In this document: positions 7,737 through 16,458 of the stretch, piece after piece | Layout: every line of letters begins with the position of its first letter | Numbering within the stretch: position 1 is the stretch's first letter | Notes under the pieces: model-generated | What the model saw: only the letters and a program-made list of their open reading frames with translations | Told to the model about the DNA's origin: nothing | Databases searched by the model: none | NCBI GenBank assembly: GCA_020849725.1 | Contig: JADLAZ010000103.1 | Coordinates: forward strand, 8,573 to 72,572 | Source of the DNA: Chloroflexota bacterium | Lineage (GTDB): Bacteria; Chloroflexota; Chloroflexia; Thermomicrobiales; JADLAZ01 | DNA: 64,000 nt | Reading direction: 5' to 3' | Position numbers and translations under genes: made by a program

Positions 7737-9305
7737 TCACGGGTGGCGTCCTTCCTGCCGGGTATTCACTGCGCTGCGGTTCGTGGATGTGTCCGCGCGG
7801 CCGGCGCTGATCCGAGCCAGCGAGGCCACTTCGGCCTGGACGACCTGCCGGGCCTGCCAGCGGCCCCAGTTCCAGGAGCGCCAGTCCGGCTCCGTCGACG
7901 TCTCCCAGCGACGCAGCAACTGGGCGGCCACGGTGCGCTGTTCGGCTGGCTTGAGTGCCGGCAACGCCGCCACCAGCGCCGGCGCCGCGTCGGCGCTCAG
8001 CGAGGCGACGTAGCGGGCGTCGAACGACTGCGCCGCGCTGGCCCGGCCGGCGTTGACACCGACGATGAGGGCATCAGGATTGGCCAGGTTGAGTGTCAGC
8101 AACAACGATGCCGCCGCCACCGCCGCGCCGAACGCGAACCGATCACGCCGGCCAGCCAGGGCCGTGGCGGCGAACCAGAGGCTGACTACCGCTAACCAGA
8201 CCATCGCCGCCGCCGCATACAGGCGTTGCTCGGTCAGACCGTAGATGCTGGTGTACAGCCACAACCGCTGGGCGGCCGAGGCCAGCACCACCATCAGCAG
8301 CGCCACCAGGCCGCCGGCCAGCGCCACGAACAGGCGCGCGGCGGCGCTCGAGCGCGCCGCCTCTGCCCCCTCGTCACCGGCTCGGTCGCGCCGGAGCCAG
8401 TCGAGCAGCAGCAGCAGCGGCAGCGCCAGCGCGGCAACGGTGATCAGTTCGAAGAAGCCGCGCCGCGCATACTCGGCATAGGTCAACGCCGGGTCGGTCG
8501 CCACCAGCGCCGCGCCGCCGAACAGGTACGGCGCCTGAATCGCGACGAAGACGGCGAACAGCGCGTCGAGCAGGCCGAGCACGATCGCTAGCTCGATGAC
8601 CCCGAGGCCGTAGCGGCGCGGCCAGGGGCCAATCAGGTCGGCCTCGCTCCTGGCGAGCAGTGTCTGGTGCAGCCAGCCGGCGACGACCCAGGCCGCGAAG
8701 CCGGTGACGACGACATGCGCGGCAAGTTCGGTGACGAGCCAGCGCACGACCTCATTGAAGACGTGCGCGAAGGCAGCGTCGGCGGCGGCAAACAGGCCGC
8801 CGAAGATGAGCAGCAGCGGTGCGGCGATGACGAGGCCCAGTCCGACTGACAGCGCCGGTCGCCGCCAGGCGCCACGCGGCAGCGTAGCCCAGGGGATCGA
8901 CATCAGCGGTGGCAGGGGACCGCCGGTGCTGTAGAGGCTGCTGATCAGCGGTGCGCCCAGCCAGGTGGCAACGCCGGACACTCGCAGCCGGCCAGCGCCG
9001 GCACGCAACGCCAGCAGGGCCAGCGTGCCGCCCAGCGCCAGCAGGTTGAGGGTGGTCAGCATGCCCGAGTCGCGCCAGGCCAGCCCGCCGGCGAGCAGCA
9101 GCGCCGGCAGCGCCAGCCACCGGCCGGCGCCACTGAGCGGTGTTGCCCGCCAGCGCGCCACAAGTGCGCCCGCCAGCAGCAGACCGGCGACCCAGAGCGC
9201 CAGATTGACACCCCACGGGGCGGTGCGCAGCAGTGCGTCGGCGAGCAGTCCGACCAACAGCGCCGCCCCGAGCAGCGCCACGCCCAATTTCGTCGTGTCA
9301 CTCAT
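7737..9305 (-). CDS. DUF4153/DUF4173-family polytopic membrane protein
   Basis: The 522-residue protein has a series of hydrophobic helices (about ten or more) up to residue 410, then a soluble alanine-rich tail. The segments FVAIQAPYLFGG and YAEYARRGFFELITVAAL are typical of the DUF4173 group. The role of this family is not established; some members neighbour signalling genes. The tail (about 430-522) includes tryptophan-rich WNWGRWQARQ. ATG 9305 is preceded by GGAGGTGGCG. It lies divergently from the two-component pair at 9514-12331, which may be a regulatory link. Confidence 0.75.
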   Translation of the reverse strand: MSDTTKLGVALLGAALLVGLLADALLRTAPWGVNLALWVAGLLLAGALVARWRATPLSGAGRWLALPALLLAGGLAWRDSGMLTTLNLLALGGTLALLALRAGAGRLRVSGVATWLGAPLISSLYSTGGPLPPLMSIPWATLPRGAWRRPALSVGLGLVIAAPLLLIFGGLFAAADAAFAHVFNEVVRWLVTELAAHVVVTGFAAWVVAGWLHQTLLARSEADLIGPWPRRYGLGVIELAIVLGLLDALFAVFVAIQAPYLFGGAALVATDPALTYAEYARRGFFELITVAALALPLLLLLDWLRRDRAGDEGAEAARSSAAARLFVALAGGLVALLMVVLASAAQRLWLYTSIYGLTEQRLYAAAAMVWLAVVSLWFAATALAGRRDRFAFGAAVAAASLLLTLNLANPDALIVGVNAGRASAAQSFDARYVASLSADAAPALVAALPALKPAEQRTVAAQLLRRWETSTEPDWRSWNWGRWQARQVVQAEVASLARISAGRADTSTNRSAVNTRQEGRHP

Positions 9306-9513
9306 CGCCACCTCCGCTCGCGCGGCCACTCTGACGGGCCGCCGACTCGCAGCCTACGCCGCGCCGCGCCGCCTGCCGACGTTCTAAGGGCAGGGGGCTG
9401 ACGCACCTGAGTGCTTGCCGCGGCGCGCGCCGGGTGATAGGCGTAGATGAGGGCGGCTTGGTCGCCCGCGCGGCGAAGACCCGCTGGCTCACGCTGACGG
9501 AGGTGGCGCGATC

Positions 9514-10221
9514 GTGCTCGACCTGCTGATCGTGGAGGACAACGCGCGCCTGCGGCCGGCGCTGGCGGCCGGGTTGACGGCGACTAATGCGGTGCGCGTT
9601 GTCGGCGCGTGCGGCAGCGGCGAGGAGGCTCTCGCCTTCTGCCAGGCGACGCCGCCCGCGGTCATCTTGATGGATGTGCAATTGGCCGGCGCGCTCAATG
9701 GCGTCGACGCGGCCGTCGCCATCCGCCGCGAGGCGCCGCGCCTGCCGGTCGTCTTCTACTCGATTCAGGACGACGACGACTACTATCGGGCCTTTCTGCG
9801 CTCGGGCATTCTCAGCCACTACGCCTACGTCCGCAAGTCGAACTATCTGCTGCCGGAGCTGATCGTGCCGCTGTTGCGCGACGCTGTCGCCGGCCGCAGC
9901 CTGATCGACCCGGAGATCGAGGGTCGGGTGCAGGCGGTGCGCCACAAAGACCAGCACGACCCAATGGCGCTGCTGGAGCCGAACGAGCAGGTCGTCGCCC
10001 GCCTGCTGGCCGATGGGCTGAGCAACGAGCAGATCGCTGACCGGCTTGGCTATCGCGACAAGCGCACCATCAGTCGCGTCAACGGCCAGATCTACGCCGC
10101 CTGGGGGCTGAACGACAGCGCTGTCGACGAGAAGATCGCTCGCACGCGAGCGGCGATCATCGTTCGCGCCGGCCGCCTCTACCGCTGGGACGATGACGGG
10201 CGAGTGATGAGTGATGTGTGA
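9514..10221 (+). CDS. NarL/FixJ-type response regulator
   Basis: The 235-residue protein starts at GTG behind GGAGG. The receiver domain (1-120) has the acidic pair ED at 8-9, the phospho-acceptor Asp54 (VILMDVQL), a Ser in VVFYSIQ, and Lys in VRKSN. The C-terminal part has a LuxR-like helix-turn-helix, NEQVVARLLADGLSNEQIAD. The receiver carries an acidic DDDDYY insertion after beta4. Its partner kinase starts 26 bp downstream. The target genes are unknown; the divergent membrane protein gene is the nearest candidate. Confidence 0.88.
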   Translation: MLDLLIVEDNARLRPALAAGLTATNAVRVVGACGSGEEALAFCQATPPAVILMDVQLAGALNGVDAAVAIRREAPRLPVVFYSIQDDDDYYRAFLRSGILSHYAYVRKSNYLLPELIVPLLRDAVAGRSLIDPEIEGRVQAVRHKDQHDPMALLEPNEQVVARLLADGLSNEQIADRLGYRDKRTISRVNGQIYAAWGLNDSAVDEKIARTRAAIIVRAGRLYRWDDDGRVMSDV

Positions 10222-10246
10222 TTAGTGAGGTCCTTCGCGCACGCCG

Positions 10247-12331
10247 ATGACAGGCCAGACGATGCTTGACTGGGCAGTGCGGGCGCTGTCGTTGTTCAAC
10301 ACGATCGCGCTGCTGTGGTTGGGGCTGACCGTGCTGCTGACGACCGAGCGCCGCCGCTGGGGCGCCTGGCTGGCCGGTGGGGGACTGCTGGCTGCTGGCC
10401 TGTTGGTCGCCGCACACGCGGTCCTGATCGAGAGCGACCTGCTGGCGCTCGATCTGACCGCGACTCCCTGGTGGCGTCTGGCGTGGCTGGCGCTGGTCGT
10501 CGCGCCGGCGCTCTGGCTGGTGGTTATGGTCTGGTACAGCGGCCGGCTGGATGACGGCCGCCGGTGGCTGGCGCTGGCCGGGCTGGCGGCGGCCGGGCTG
10601 GCGGCTCTCGCCCTGGTGTTCGCCGGAGCGTCGGAATCGGGGCCAGAGTATCTGGCGCGTGGCGAATGGGTGGCGGTTGAACCGACACCCGGCGCGCTGA
10701 TCGGGCCGGCCGTCGCCGTCGCCTACGGGACTGCCTGCATTGCTCTGGCGCTGCTGGCGCTGCGCCGGCCGGGCGACTCGGACCGTTTCATGGGCGACCT
10801 GGCACGGCGGCGCGCGCGCCCGTGGCTGGTGGCGACGTCGCTGGCGCTGCTGGCGCTGGTGCTGGTGGCCGGCCTGGTGGGCGCGTGGCTGCTGCGGGGC
10901 GGGCCGGCGCCGGTGGGGGTGCTGGTGGTGCTGGCGGCGCTCGACCTGGCGCTCCAGGGGCTGGTGGCTATCGCGGTCGTGCTGCTGGGGCAGGCGGTCG
11001 TTGCCTACGAGGTCTTCACCGGCCAGACGTTGCCCCGGCGCGGCCTGCGCCGGCACTGGCAGGCAAGCCTGGTAGTAGCGGCGACTGCCGGCGTGGTCAT
11101 CGGCGGCAGTCTGAGCCTGCCGGTCGCGCCGGTGGCGCGGCTGCTGCTGGTGACGGTGCTGCTGGCGCTGGCGCTGGCGCTGTTGAACTGGCGCGCCTAC
11201 ATCGAGCGCGAGCGGGCGACGACGCAGCTGCGCCCTTTTGTCGCCAGTCAGCGCCTGGTCGAGCACGCCCTCGAGCCGGATCTGACGGTGGCCGATCCGG
11301 CGCCGGGCATCGGTCCACTGAGCGCGCTGCGCGAGGACGTGCTCGGCGCGCGGCTCGTGGCGCTGGTGCCCCTCGGGCCGCTGGCGCCGCTGGTCGGGCC
11401 GCCGCTCGTCGACCCGCCGACGGCAACGCTGGACCTCGGCGGCCTGCCGGACCTGGCGGCGACCGTCACCGACCCGGCGGTGCTGTGCCGGCCGCTGCCG
11501 CCGGGCGTCGGCGAGCCAGCCCGCTGGGTCACGCCGCTGTGGGGTGAGCACGGCCTGGTCGGCCTGCTGCTGCTGGGTGACACGCGCGATGGCGCGCTGT
11601 ACACGCGGGAGGCGATTGAGGTGGCTCGCGCCGCCGGCGAGCGTCTGCTCGACAGTCGGGCTGGCGCGGAGCTAGCGCGGCGGCTGGTGATGCTGCAGCG
11701 CCAGCGGCTGGCCGAAGGCCAGGTGATCGACCGCCAGACGCGCCGTGTGCTGCACGATGAGGTTCTGCCGCGCGTCCACGCCGCGCTGCTGGCGCTGGCC
11801 GAGCCGGCGACAACAGGACCGGGCGAAGCGAGCGCGCTGCTGGGCGAGGTCCATCGCGAGCTGGCCAACCTGCTGCGATCGCTGCCGCCGGCCACGACGC
11901 CGGACCTGGCGCGTCTCGGCCTGCTGGGCGCGCTGCGGCAGGTGATCGATGGCGAGCTGGCGCGCGCCTTCGACGATGTGGTCTGGCAGGTGACGCCGGC
12001 GGCCGAGGCGGGATTGGCCGGCCTGCCGGCGCTGACGGCCCAGGTGCTGTTCGGGGCGGCGCGCGAGGCGATGCGCAACGCCGCCCGGCACGGACGCGAC
12101 GCGCCGGCGCGTCCGCTGCGCCTGACGTTGGCGGCGCACGCGACCGATCAGCTCGTACTGGCGGTGCAGGATGACGGCGCCGGGTTCGCCGCCGGTGGCA
12201 GGCCGCCGGCTGGCAGCGGCCAGGGGTTGGCACTGCATGAGACGATGATGACAATCGTTGGCGGAACCCTGGCCATTGAGCATCCGGCGGCGGGTGGTGC
12301 GCGGGTGACGCTGACGGTGCCGCAGGATTGA
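10247..12331 (+). CDS. Membrane sensor histidine kinase with GAF-like domain
   Basis: The 694-residue protein starts with about 8-9 membrane helices (1-325). A GAF-like sensory region follows (about 335-480), then an HPK7/NarX-type dimerisation helix with phospho-acceptor His503 (RRVLHDEVLP), and a HATPase domain. In the latter are an N box around 611 (AREAMRNAARHG), a G1 box DDGAGFAAG and a G2 box GSGQGLALHE. It presumably phosphorylates the regulator encoded 26 bp upstream. The extensive membrane part suggests it senses a membrane or lipophilic signal, but no ligand can be named. Confidence 0.88.
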   Translation: MTGQTMLDWAVRALSLFNTIALLWLGLTVLLTTERRRWGAWLAGGGLLAAGLLVAAHAVLIESDLLALDLTATPWWRLAWLALVVAPALWLVVMVWYSGRLDDGRRWLALAGLAAAGLAALALVFAGASESGPEYLARGEWVAVEPTPGALIGPAVAVAYGTACIALALLALRRPGDSDRFMGDLARRRARPWLVATSLALLALVLVAGLVGAWLLRGGPAPVGVLVVLAALDLALQGLVAIAVVLLGQAVVAYEVFTGQTLPRRGLRRHWQASLVVAATAGVVIGGSLSLPVAPVARLLLVTVLLALALALLNWRAYIERERATTQLRPFVASQRLVEHALEPDLTVADPAPGIGPLSALREDVLGARLVALVPLGPLAPLVGPPLVDPPTATLDLGGLPDLAATVTDPAVLCRPLPPGVGEPARWVTPLWGEHGLVGLLLLGDTRDGALYTREAIEVARAAGERLLDSRAGAELARRLVMLQRQRLAEGQVIDRQTRRVLHDEVLPRVHAALLALAEPATTGPGEASALLGEVHRELANLLRSLPPATTPDLARLGLLGALRQVIDGELARAFDDVVWQVTPAAEAGLAGLPALTAQVLFGAAREAMRNAARHGRDAPARPLRLTLAAHATDQLVLAVQDDGAGFAAGGRPPAGSGQGLALHETMMTIVGGTLAIEHPAAGGARVTLTVPQD

Positions 12332-12419
12332 TTGTGGTGAACCGGTCGGGAGTGAATGCCGTATCATGAGTGAGGGGGTGCGCCACCAGGCTGGTGGTCG
12401 CGTCGGGAGGACAGCCGTG

Positions 12420-12743
12420 ATGCGGGGCGGCGGTGGTGCTGGGGCCGGCGCCATGGGCGGTCAACTGATTGAGTTGCTGGGCGCGCTGGCCTCGTCGCGG
12501 CTGGACACGCTGCTCATGATCATTGTTGGCGTGGCGCTGATGGCGCTCATCATCCAGCAGATGCTGTCGGTCAAGCCAGCTCAGCCGCGCGCCGTGCGCC
12601 GCTCGACAACGTGCCTGCTGTGCAGCGGCCCGCTGGGCGACCAGGCGACCTACGTCGACCGGTACTTCCCGAACTGGATTGTTTGTAGCGCCTGTTACGC
12701 CGCACTGGCGCCGGCCCGCCGGCGCCAGTACCGGGCCGAGTAG
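12420..12743 (+). CDS. Small membrane protein with C-terminal zinc ribbon
   Basis: From the ATG at 12420, which follows GGGAGGA at 8 bp, the protein has 107 residues. It has one membrane segment (LLMIIVGVALMALIIQQML) and a cytoplasmic tail with two CxxC-type knuckles, CLLC and CSAC, about 28 residues apart, which should bind zinc. Upstream in-frame ATG 12366 is less likely. A TATCAT at 12362-12367 may be its -10. I recognise no family; the function is unknown. Confidence 0.6.
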   Translation: MRGGGGAGAGAMGGQLIELLGALASSRLDTLLMIIVGVALMALIIQQMLSVKPAQPRAVRRSTTCLLCSGPLGDQATYVDRYFPNWIVCSACYAALAPARRRQYRAE

Positions 12744-12759
12744 TGGCGCCGGCGCGGGT

Positions 12760-13320
12760 TCAGCCGGGGTGAGCGTACTGGCCGGAGACGTCCTTCAGCG
12801 CCGTCTCGAAGGCCAGCAGCGTGTCCGGGCTGAACAGCACGAACATGATCGACAGCGGCTCGCCGCCGGCACGCAGGTGGCGGACGGCCTCCTCGATGGC
12901 GATGTGCGCCGACGGCTCCAGCGGGTTGCCGTAGATGCCGGTGCCGAGCGATGGCAGTGCGATCCGCTTGGCGCCGACCTCGGCCGCGCGGGTGAATGCG
13001 GCAGCATAGGCCGCGCGCAGCAGGTCGGCCTCACCAGCCCGGCCACCGTGCCAGACCGGCGCTACAGCATGGATGATCCAGCGGGCATGCAGGTTGCCGG
13101 CGCCGGTGATGACGGCGCTGCCGGTCGGGCAGCCGTCGGGGTAGCGTTGCCGCGTCTCGGCCATGATCGTCGGGCCACCGGCGCTCTGGATGGCGCCATC
13201 GACCCCACCGCCACCGGCCAATTGCGCGTTGGCGGCGTTGACGATCGCGTCGGTCTCAGCGGCGGTGATGTCGCCGTCGACCAGCTCGATCAACCCACCG
13301 CCGACGGCCCACTCACGCAT
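12760..13320 (-). CDS. Macrodomain protein (O-acetyl-ADP-ribose deacetylase-like)
   Basis: The 186-residue protein is a single macrodomain. It has VDGDITAAETDAIVNAAN and the GGGGVDGAI loop that binds ADP-ribose, and GTGIYGNP for the diphosphate. Relatives such as YmdB and MacroD enzymes hydrolyse O-acetyl-ADP-ribose or remove mono-ADP-ribose from proteins, and the catalytic Asn and Asp positions appear intact. ATG 13320 has a strong GAGGAGGAG ribosome-binding site. No ADP-ribosyltransferase partner is visible nearby, so a housekeeping role is more likely than toxin-antitoxin. Confidence 0.9.
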   Translation of the reverse strand: MREWAVGGGLIELVDGDITAAETDAIVNAANAQLAGGGGVDGAIQSAGGPTIMAETRQRYPDGCPTGSAVITGAGNLHARWIIHAVAPVWHGGRAGEADLLRAAYAAAFTRAAEVGAKRIALPSLGTGIYGNPLEPSAHIAIEEAVRHLRAGGEPLSIMFVLFSPDTLLAFETALKDVSGQYAHPG

Positions 13321-13434
13321 CAGTCTCCTCCTCTCGCACGGCTTGCCCGGCTCGCTCCCTGCCGCACGCTGCATCCTGACGACAATGGACTCCCGACGCA
13401 GACTGCTGTCTTTCGCGGCCGGCCAGTGTGGCGA

Positions 13435-13854
13435 TCACTCCTCATCGAAACCGCCGCCGTCACCCGCTGCCGGGAGATCGTCACCGGCGTCGACCTCGTC
13501 CATGACACGCTCCGGGTCTTCGCCGGCCTCGATGCGCGAGAGTGCCTGGTCGAACTCCGGCTCCAGCGGCTCGCCCATCTCGGCGCTCATGTGGCGTGCC
13601 CAGCGGGCTACGGCGCGGGGATCCTCGTCGTCCAGTCCGGCGAGCATACCGGTCGGATCCATATCGTCACCGTCACCTAGCTCGGCACCACCGTCGCCAT
13701 CGCCACGACGCAGCACGCTCACGCGCGACATCAGCCGCGTCAGATCGGCGCTGCCGCAGCGCGGGCACGTGGCCGCGCCGACCGCGCCGAAGCTGCGAAA
13801 GAAGATGCTGACCTTGCGCCGACAGCCGCCGCAGCGATACTCATAGATCGGCAT
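13435..13854 (-). CDS. FmdB-type zinc-ribbon protein
   Basis: The 139-residue protein begins MPIYEYRCGGC and has the second knuckle CPRCGS, the standard FmdB/CxxC zinc ribbon (residues 1-45). A long acidic tail follows, rich in Asp and Glu (GDGDGGAELGDGDDMD; GDDLPAAGDGGG). Members are annotated as regulators of formamidase or amidase genes, though mechanism is poorly known. A formamidase gene does occur in this window (19787-20695), but 6 kb away, and a link is only speculation. The start chosen matches the invariant MPxYEY N-terminus. Confidence 0.82.
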   Translation of the reverse strand: MPIYEYRCGGCRRKVSIFFRSFGAVGAATCPRCGSADLTRLMSRVSVLRRGDGDGGAELGDGDDMDPTGMLAGLDDEDPRAVARWARHMSAEMGEPLEPEFDQALSRIEAGEDPERVMDEVDAGDDLPAAGDGGGFDEE

Positions 13855-13899
13855 TGGAACCCCAGGAATGGGTGATGAGTGACAGTAACAGACAAGCAA

Positions 13900-14985
13900 C
13901 TAGCAACGAGCAACTGACGGCTTGCGCCAGGCGAGGACCAGGAGCAGGAGGCCGAGCACGGCGGCGGCGACAATGAGCGCGATCAGCTTCGGCAGCGTGT
14001 CGTCGAGCAGCAGCGCCAGCGCGCCGAAGACGAGACACAGGCCATAGTACACGGCGACGACCTGCCGCTGCGAGAGGCCCAGCTCGTACAGCCGGTGGTG
14101 GAGGTGGCGTGTGTCGCGCTGCATTGGCGAGTGGCCACGCAGCAGGCGCGCGATGATGAGCCAGGCCACATCCAGGATCGGGATGGCCAGCGCCAGCAGC
14201 GTCGTCGCCAGCTTGGCGCCGCCGATGATGGCGATGCCGCCGAGTGCGAAGCCGAGGAACATCGCGCCGCTGTCGCCCATGATGATCCGCGCCGGATGCC
14301 AGTTGAACGGCAGGAAGCCGGCGACGCAGCCGGCCAGCAGCAGTGGCAGCAGCGCGATCGTGAACTGGCGGAACTCGGCCGGCTGACCGTACGTGTGCAA
14401 AAACAGGACGCCGCAGGCGATTAGTGTGACGCCGCCAGCCAGCCCGTCCAGCCCGTCGATCCAGTTGATCGTGTTCATCATGCCGGTCAGCCAGAAGACC
14501 GAGAACGGGATCGCCATCCAGAGCGGCAGCTCGATGGTGCCGAGCAGGGGCGCGCGGAAGTCGCTGATGATGATGCCATGACGCGGCCCCCACACGGCGG
14601 GCAGCGTCACCAGCAGCGCGGCGGCGGCCTGCCAGCCGAGCTTGACCGGCCAGCGCAGATCGGCGGCGTCGTCGGCGAGCATGATGACGAACACGATCGA
14701 TGCGCCGATGGTCAGCAGCGCTAGCCGGCTGCTCTCCAACGGGTCGAATGTGCGATCGATGCCGAGGACGAAGGTCAGGCCGAGGCCGACCAGGAAGGCA
14801 AGATAGAGGGCGACACCGCCGACGCGAGGGAGCGGCCGCGTGGTGAGCGCATCCTTGCCGACTCGATCGACCAGCCCCAGCCGGGTGGCGATGCCTCCGA
14901 CGACCGGCACGAGGCTGGCGCACACCGCCATCGGCACGGCAAAGGTGAGTGCCAGGATAAGCAGACGGGCGAGCTGGTCGCTCAC
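13900..14985 (-). CDS. WecA/TagO-like undecaprenyl-phosphate GlcNAc-1-phosphate transferase
   Basis: The 361-residue polytopic protein belongs to the MraY/WecA family. It has the motifs LADDAADLRWP, NTINWIDGLDGLAGG, GDSGAMFLGF and the cytoplasmic HLHHRLYELG loop; the latter with WIDGLDGLA marks WecA/TagO types over MraY. It should load a HexNAc-1-phosphate onto undecaprenyl phosphate to start a cell-wall polymer or surface glycan. GTG 14985 is chosen because membrane helix 1 begins shortly after it; the open frame upstream looks non-coding. A TGCTATACT element at 15084-15092 on this strand is a fitting promoter. Confidence 0.9.
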   Translation of the reverse strand: MSDQLARLLILALTFAVPMAVCASLVPVVGGIATRLGLVDRVGKDALTTRPLPRVGGVALYLAFLVGLGLTFVLGIDRTFDPLESSRLALLTIGASIVFVIMLADDAADLRWPVKLGWQAAAALLVTLPAVWGPRHGIIISDFRAPLLGTIELPLWMAIPFSVFWLTGMMNTINWIDGLDGLAGGVTLIACGVLFLHTYGQPAEFRQFTIALLPLLLAGCVAGFLPFNWHPARIIMGDSGAMFLGFALGGIAIIGGAKLATTLLALAIPILDVAWLIIARLLRGHSPMQRDTRHLHHRLYELGLSQRQVVAVYYGLCLVFGALALLLDDTLPKLIALIVAAAVLGLLLLVLAWRKPSVARC

Positions 14986-15083
14986 CCGCGACTCGCCGCG
15001 CCGGTCCGCACCCGCGCCCGCCTGGTGACAAGGGCTGGCATGACGATGAACTCCTGCTCGACCGGCCCGCCGGTGCTGCGGGC

Positions 15084-15092
15084 AGTATAGCA
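15084..15092 (-). promoter_or_regulatory. Extended -10 promoter for the WecA-like gene
   Basis: On the minus strand the sequence reads TGCTATACT, an extended -10 element, about 100 bp before the GTG start at 14985. No clear -35 is seen. The same nonamer occurs before mreB and nuoE. Confidence 0.42.
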
Positions 15093-15174
15093 GGCGTCCC
15101 GGGAAGCCAGGAGAACGAGGAGAACGAGGAGTGGCAAGGAGGGTCCAGTGAGCCAGTGGAACCGGCAGCCAGCT

Positions 15175-15192
15175 CTGGCCGACGTCGGCCAG
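15175..15192. repeat. Perfect 18-bp palindrome
   Basis: CTGGCCGACGTCGGCCAG is identical to its reverse complement. It lies in the gap between the divergent WecA-like gene and the split phosphotransferase genes and could be a regulator site or a DNA cruciform. No cognate regulator is obvious. Confidence 0.6.
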
Positions 15193-15388
15193 TCCCCTCG
15201 CCTCCTGGCCTCTTGGCCTCCTGGTCAATTGGTCGATTGGACGTTGCGCGACCGGTGCAGCTCACCAATGATCGACAGGGATGCGACGAGCGTATCAAGG
15301 TGTTGGCCGAGGCACGCGGGGACCGGACCGACCGGTCACGCATCTGGCCCGTCCCGCTCGTCAAACCCTAGAAATTGATCGATAAACG

Positions 15389-15413
15389 TGCTATCATGAC
15401 GACATCGATAGCA
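15389..15413 (+). promoter_or_regulatory. Extended -10 element overlapping an inverted repeat
   Basis: TGCTATCAT (15389-15397) reads as an extended -10. The inverted repeat TGCTATC (15389-15395) and GATAGCA (15407-15413), spaced 11 bp, would cover the -10 and the start site of transcription, as an operator would. The downstream genes are the phosphotransferase pair starting at 15515. Confidence 0.42.
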
Positions 15414-15514
15414 AGGGCGCCTTGACGGAGGTGCTTTCGCGACGCGGTGGCAAGTGGGTCGGTGTGACGCCGGACGCACTGCCCCTGGCCGATGCATCGT
15501 GACTGGGGATAACC

Positions 15515-16393
15515 ATGGACGTATGGTGGCTGGGCGAGACGGCAGCCCACGATAGCCAGATCGTCGGCGGCAAGGCGGCTCGCCTGAGTCAACTGGCGGC
15601 ACGGGAGACGGTGCCGGCCGGGTTCGTCATTCCGGCGCTCGCGCTGGCGTCGGCACTCACGACGGACGTTGTCGGTCCCGCGGTGCCCACCGCCGCACTG
15701 GTGACCCAGGTGGCGGAGAGCTACGCGCGTCTGGCTGGCGCGAGCGGCGCGAGGCAGCCGCGGGTGGCAGTGCGATCGTCGGCACTGGACGAGGATGGGC
15801 ACGACGCCTCGTTCGCGGGCCAGCATCAGACATTTCTCAACGTCGTCGGCGCCGACCAGATCAGCGCCGCCGTCGTCCACTGCTGGGAGTCGGGTCGATC
15901 GGCCGAGGCACTGGCCTACCGGCGCCGGCAGGGACTCGGTGACGAGGCGGTGCGGCTGGCCGTGCTGGTGCAACTGATGGCGCCGGCCGATGTGTCAGCA
16001 GTCGTCTTCAGTGCCAACCCCATTAGCGGCCGGCGCGACGAGATCATCGTCACCGCCAGTTGGGGGTTGGGCGAGAGCATCGTCGGCGGGACAGTGACGC
16101 CGGACACCTTCACCGTAGGCAAGCAAGGGATGGTGCTGCGCGAGTCGCGCATTGCCGACAAGGCGCGCATGACCGTCGCTGGCGCCAGCGGAACGCGCGA
16201 GGTGGACGTGCCGCGCTTCCTGCGCGGCCAGCCGTCGTTGACCGCGGATCAGGCGATCGATATGGCGGCGCTGGCGATGCGGCTGGAAGCCGCGATGGGC
16301 TGGCCAGTCGACGTGGAGTGCGCCTACGCCGGCGGGCAACTCTTCCTGTTGCAGTGCCGGCCGATCACCACGCTGGCCAGCTTCGTCTGGTAA
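15515..16393 (+). CDS. PEP synthase-type ATP-binding subunit (split phosphotransferase)
   Basis: The 292-residue protein equals the N-terminal nucleotide-binding (ATP-grasp-like, PPDK_N) domain of PEP synthase and rifampin phosphotransferase. It has VAVRSSALDEDGHDASFAGQ, SANPISGRRDEIIVTASWGL, and the closing VDVECAY plus FLLQCRPIT motifs. On its own it has no swivelling His domain; that is encoded by the next gene, 65 bp downstream. Together they could transfer the beta phosphate of ATP to a His and on to an acceptor. Phenylphosphate synthase of anaerobic phenol degraders is split in the same way, as are some PEP-synthase relatives. The acceptor cannot be told. Confidence 0.8.
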   Translation: MDVWWLGETAAHDSQIVGGKAARLSQLAARETVPAGFVIPALALASALTTDVVGPAVPTAALVTQVAESYARLAGASGARQPRVAVRSSALDEDGHDASFAGQHQTFLNVVGADQISAAVVHCWESGRSAEALAYRRRQGLGDEAVRLAVLVQLMAPADVSAVVFSANPISGRRDEIIVTASWGLGESIVGGTVTPDTFTVGKQGMVLRESRIADKARMTVAGASGTREVDVPRFLRGQPSLTADQAIDMAALAMRLEAAMGWPVDVECAYAGGQLFLLQCRPITTLASFVW

Positions 16394-16458
16394 GCGACGA
16401 TACACGGACGGGCGGCCACGCGGCGCCTGAGGACGATATCAGCTTGCGGGAGGGACTA

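Larger units (their letters stand above)
14986..15514. other. 530-bp intergenic region with low-complexity tracts and a palindrome
   Basis: No gene is supported here. From the left it holds the minus-strand promoter at 15084-15092; a purine-rich tract with GAACGAGGA in tandem (15107-15142); a perfect 18-bp palindrome at 15175-15192; a pyrimidine-rich CCTCCTGGCCTCTTGG tract (about 15200-15225); and the operator-like element at 15389-15413. A 26-codon frame from TTG 15422 ends at 15502 and is too short to call. Confidence 0.6.

Noticed and set aside
10157..11551. Long Gln/Arg-rich minus-strand open frame opposite the histidine kinase
   Set aside because: Low-complexity composition typical of antisense frames in GC-rich genes; the plus strand holds a clear kinase.
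12760..13320. Macrodomain as antitoxin of an ADP-ribosylating toxin
   Set aside because: No ADP-ribosyltransferase gene lies beside it; neighbours are unrelated.
15422..15502. 26-codon frame starting at TTG
   Set aside because: Too short, no ribosome-binding site supporting it and no recognisable motif.
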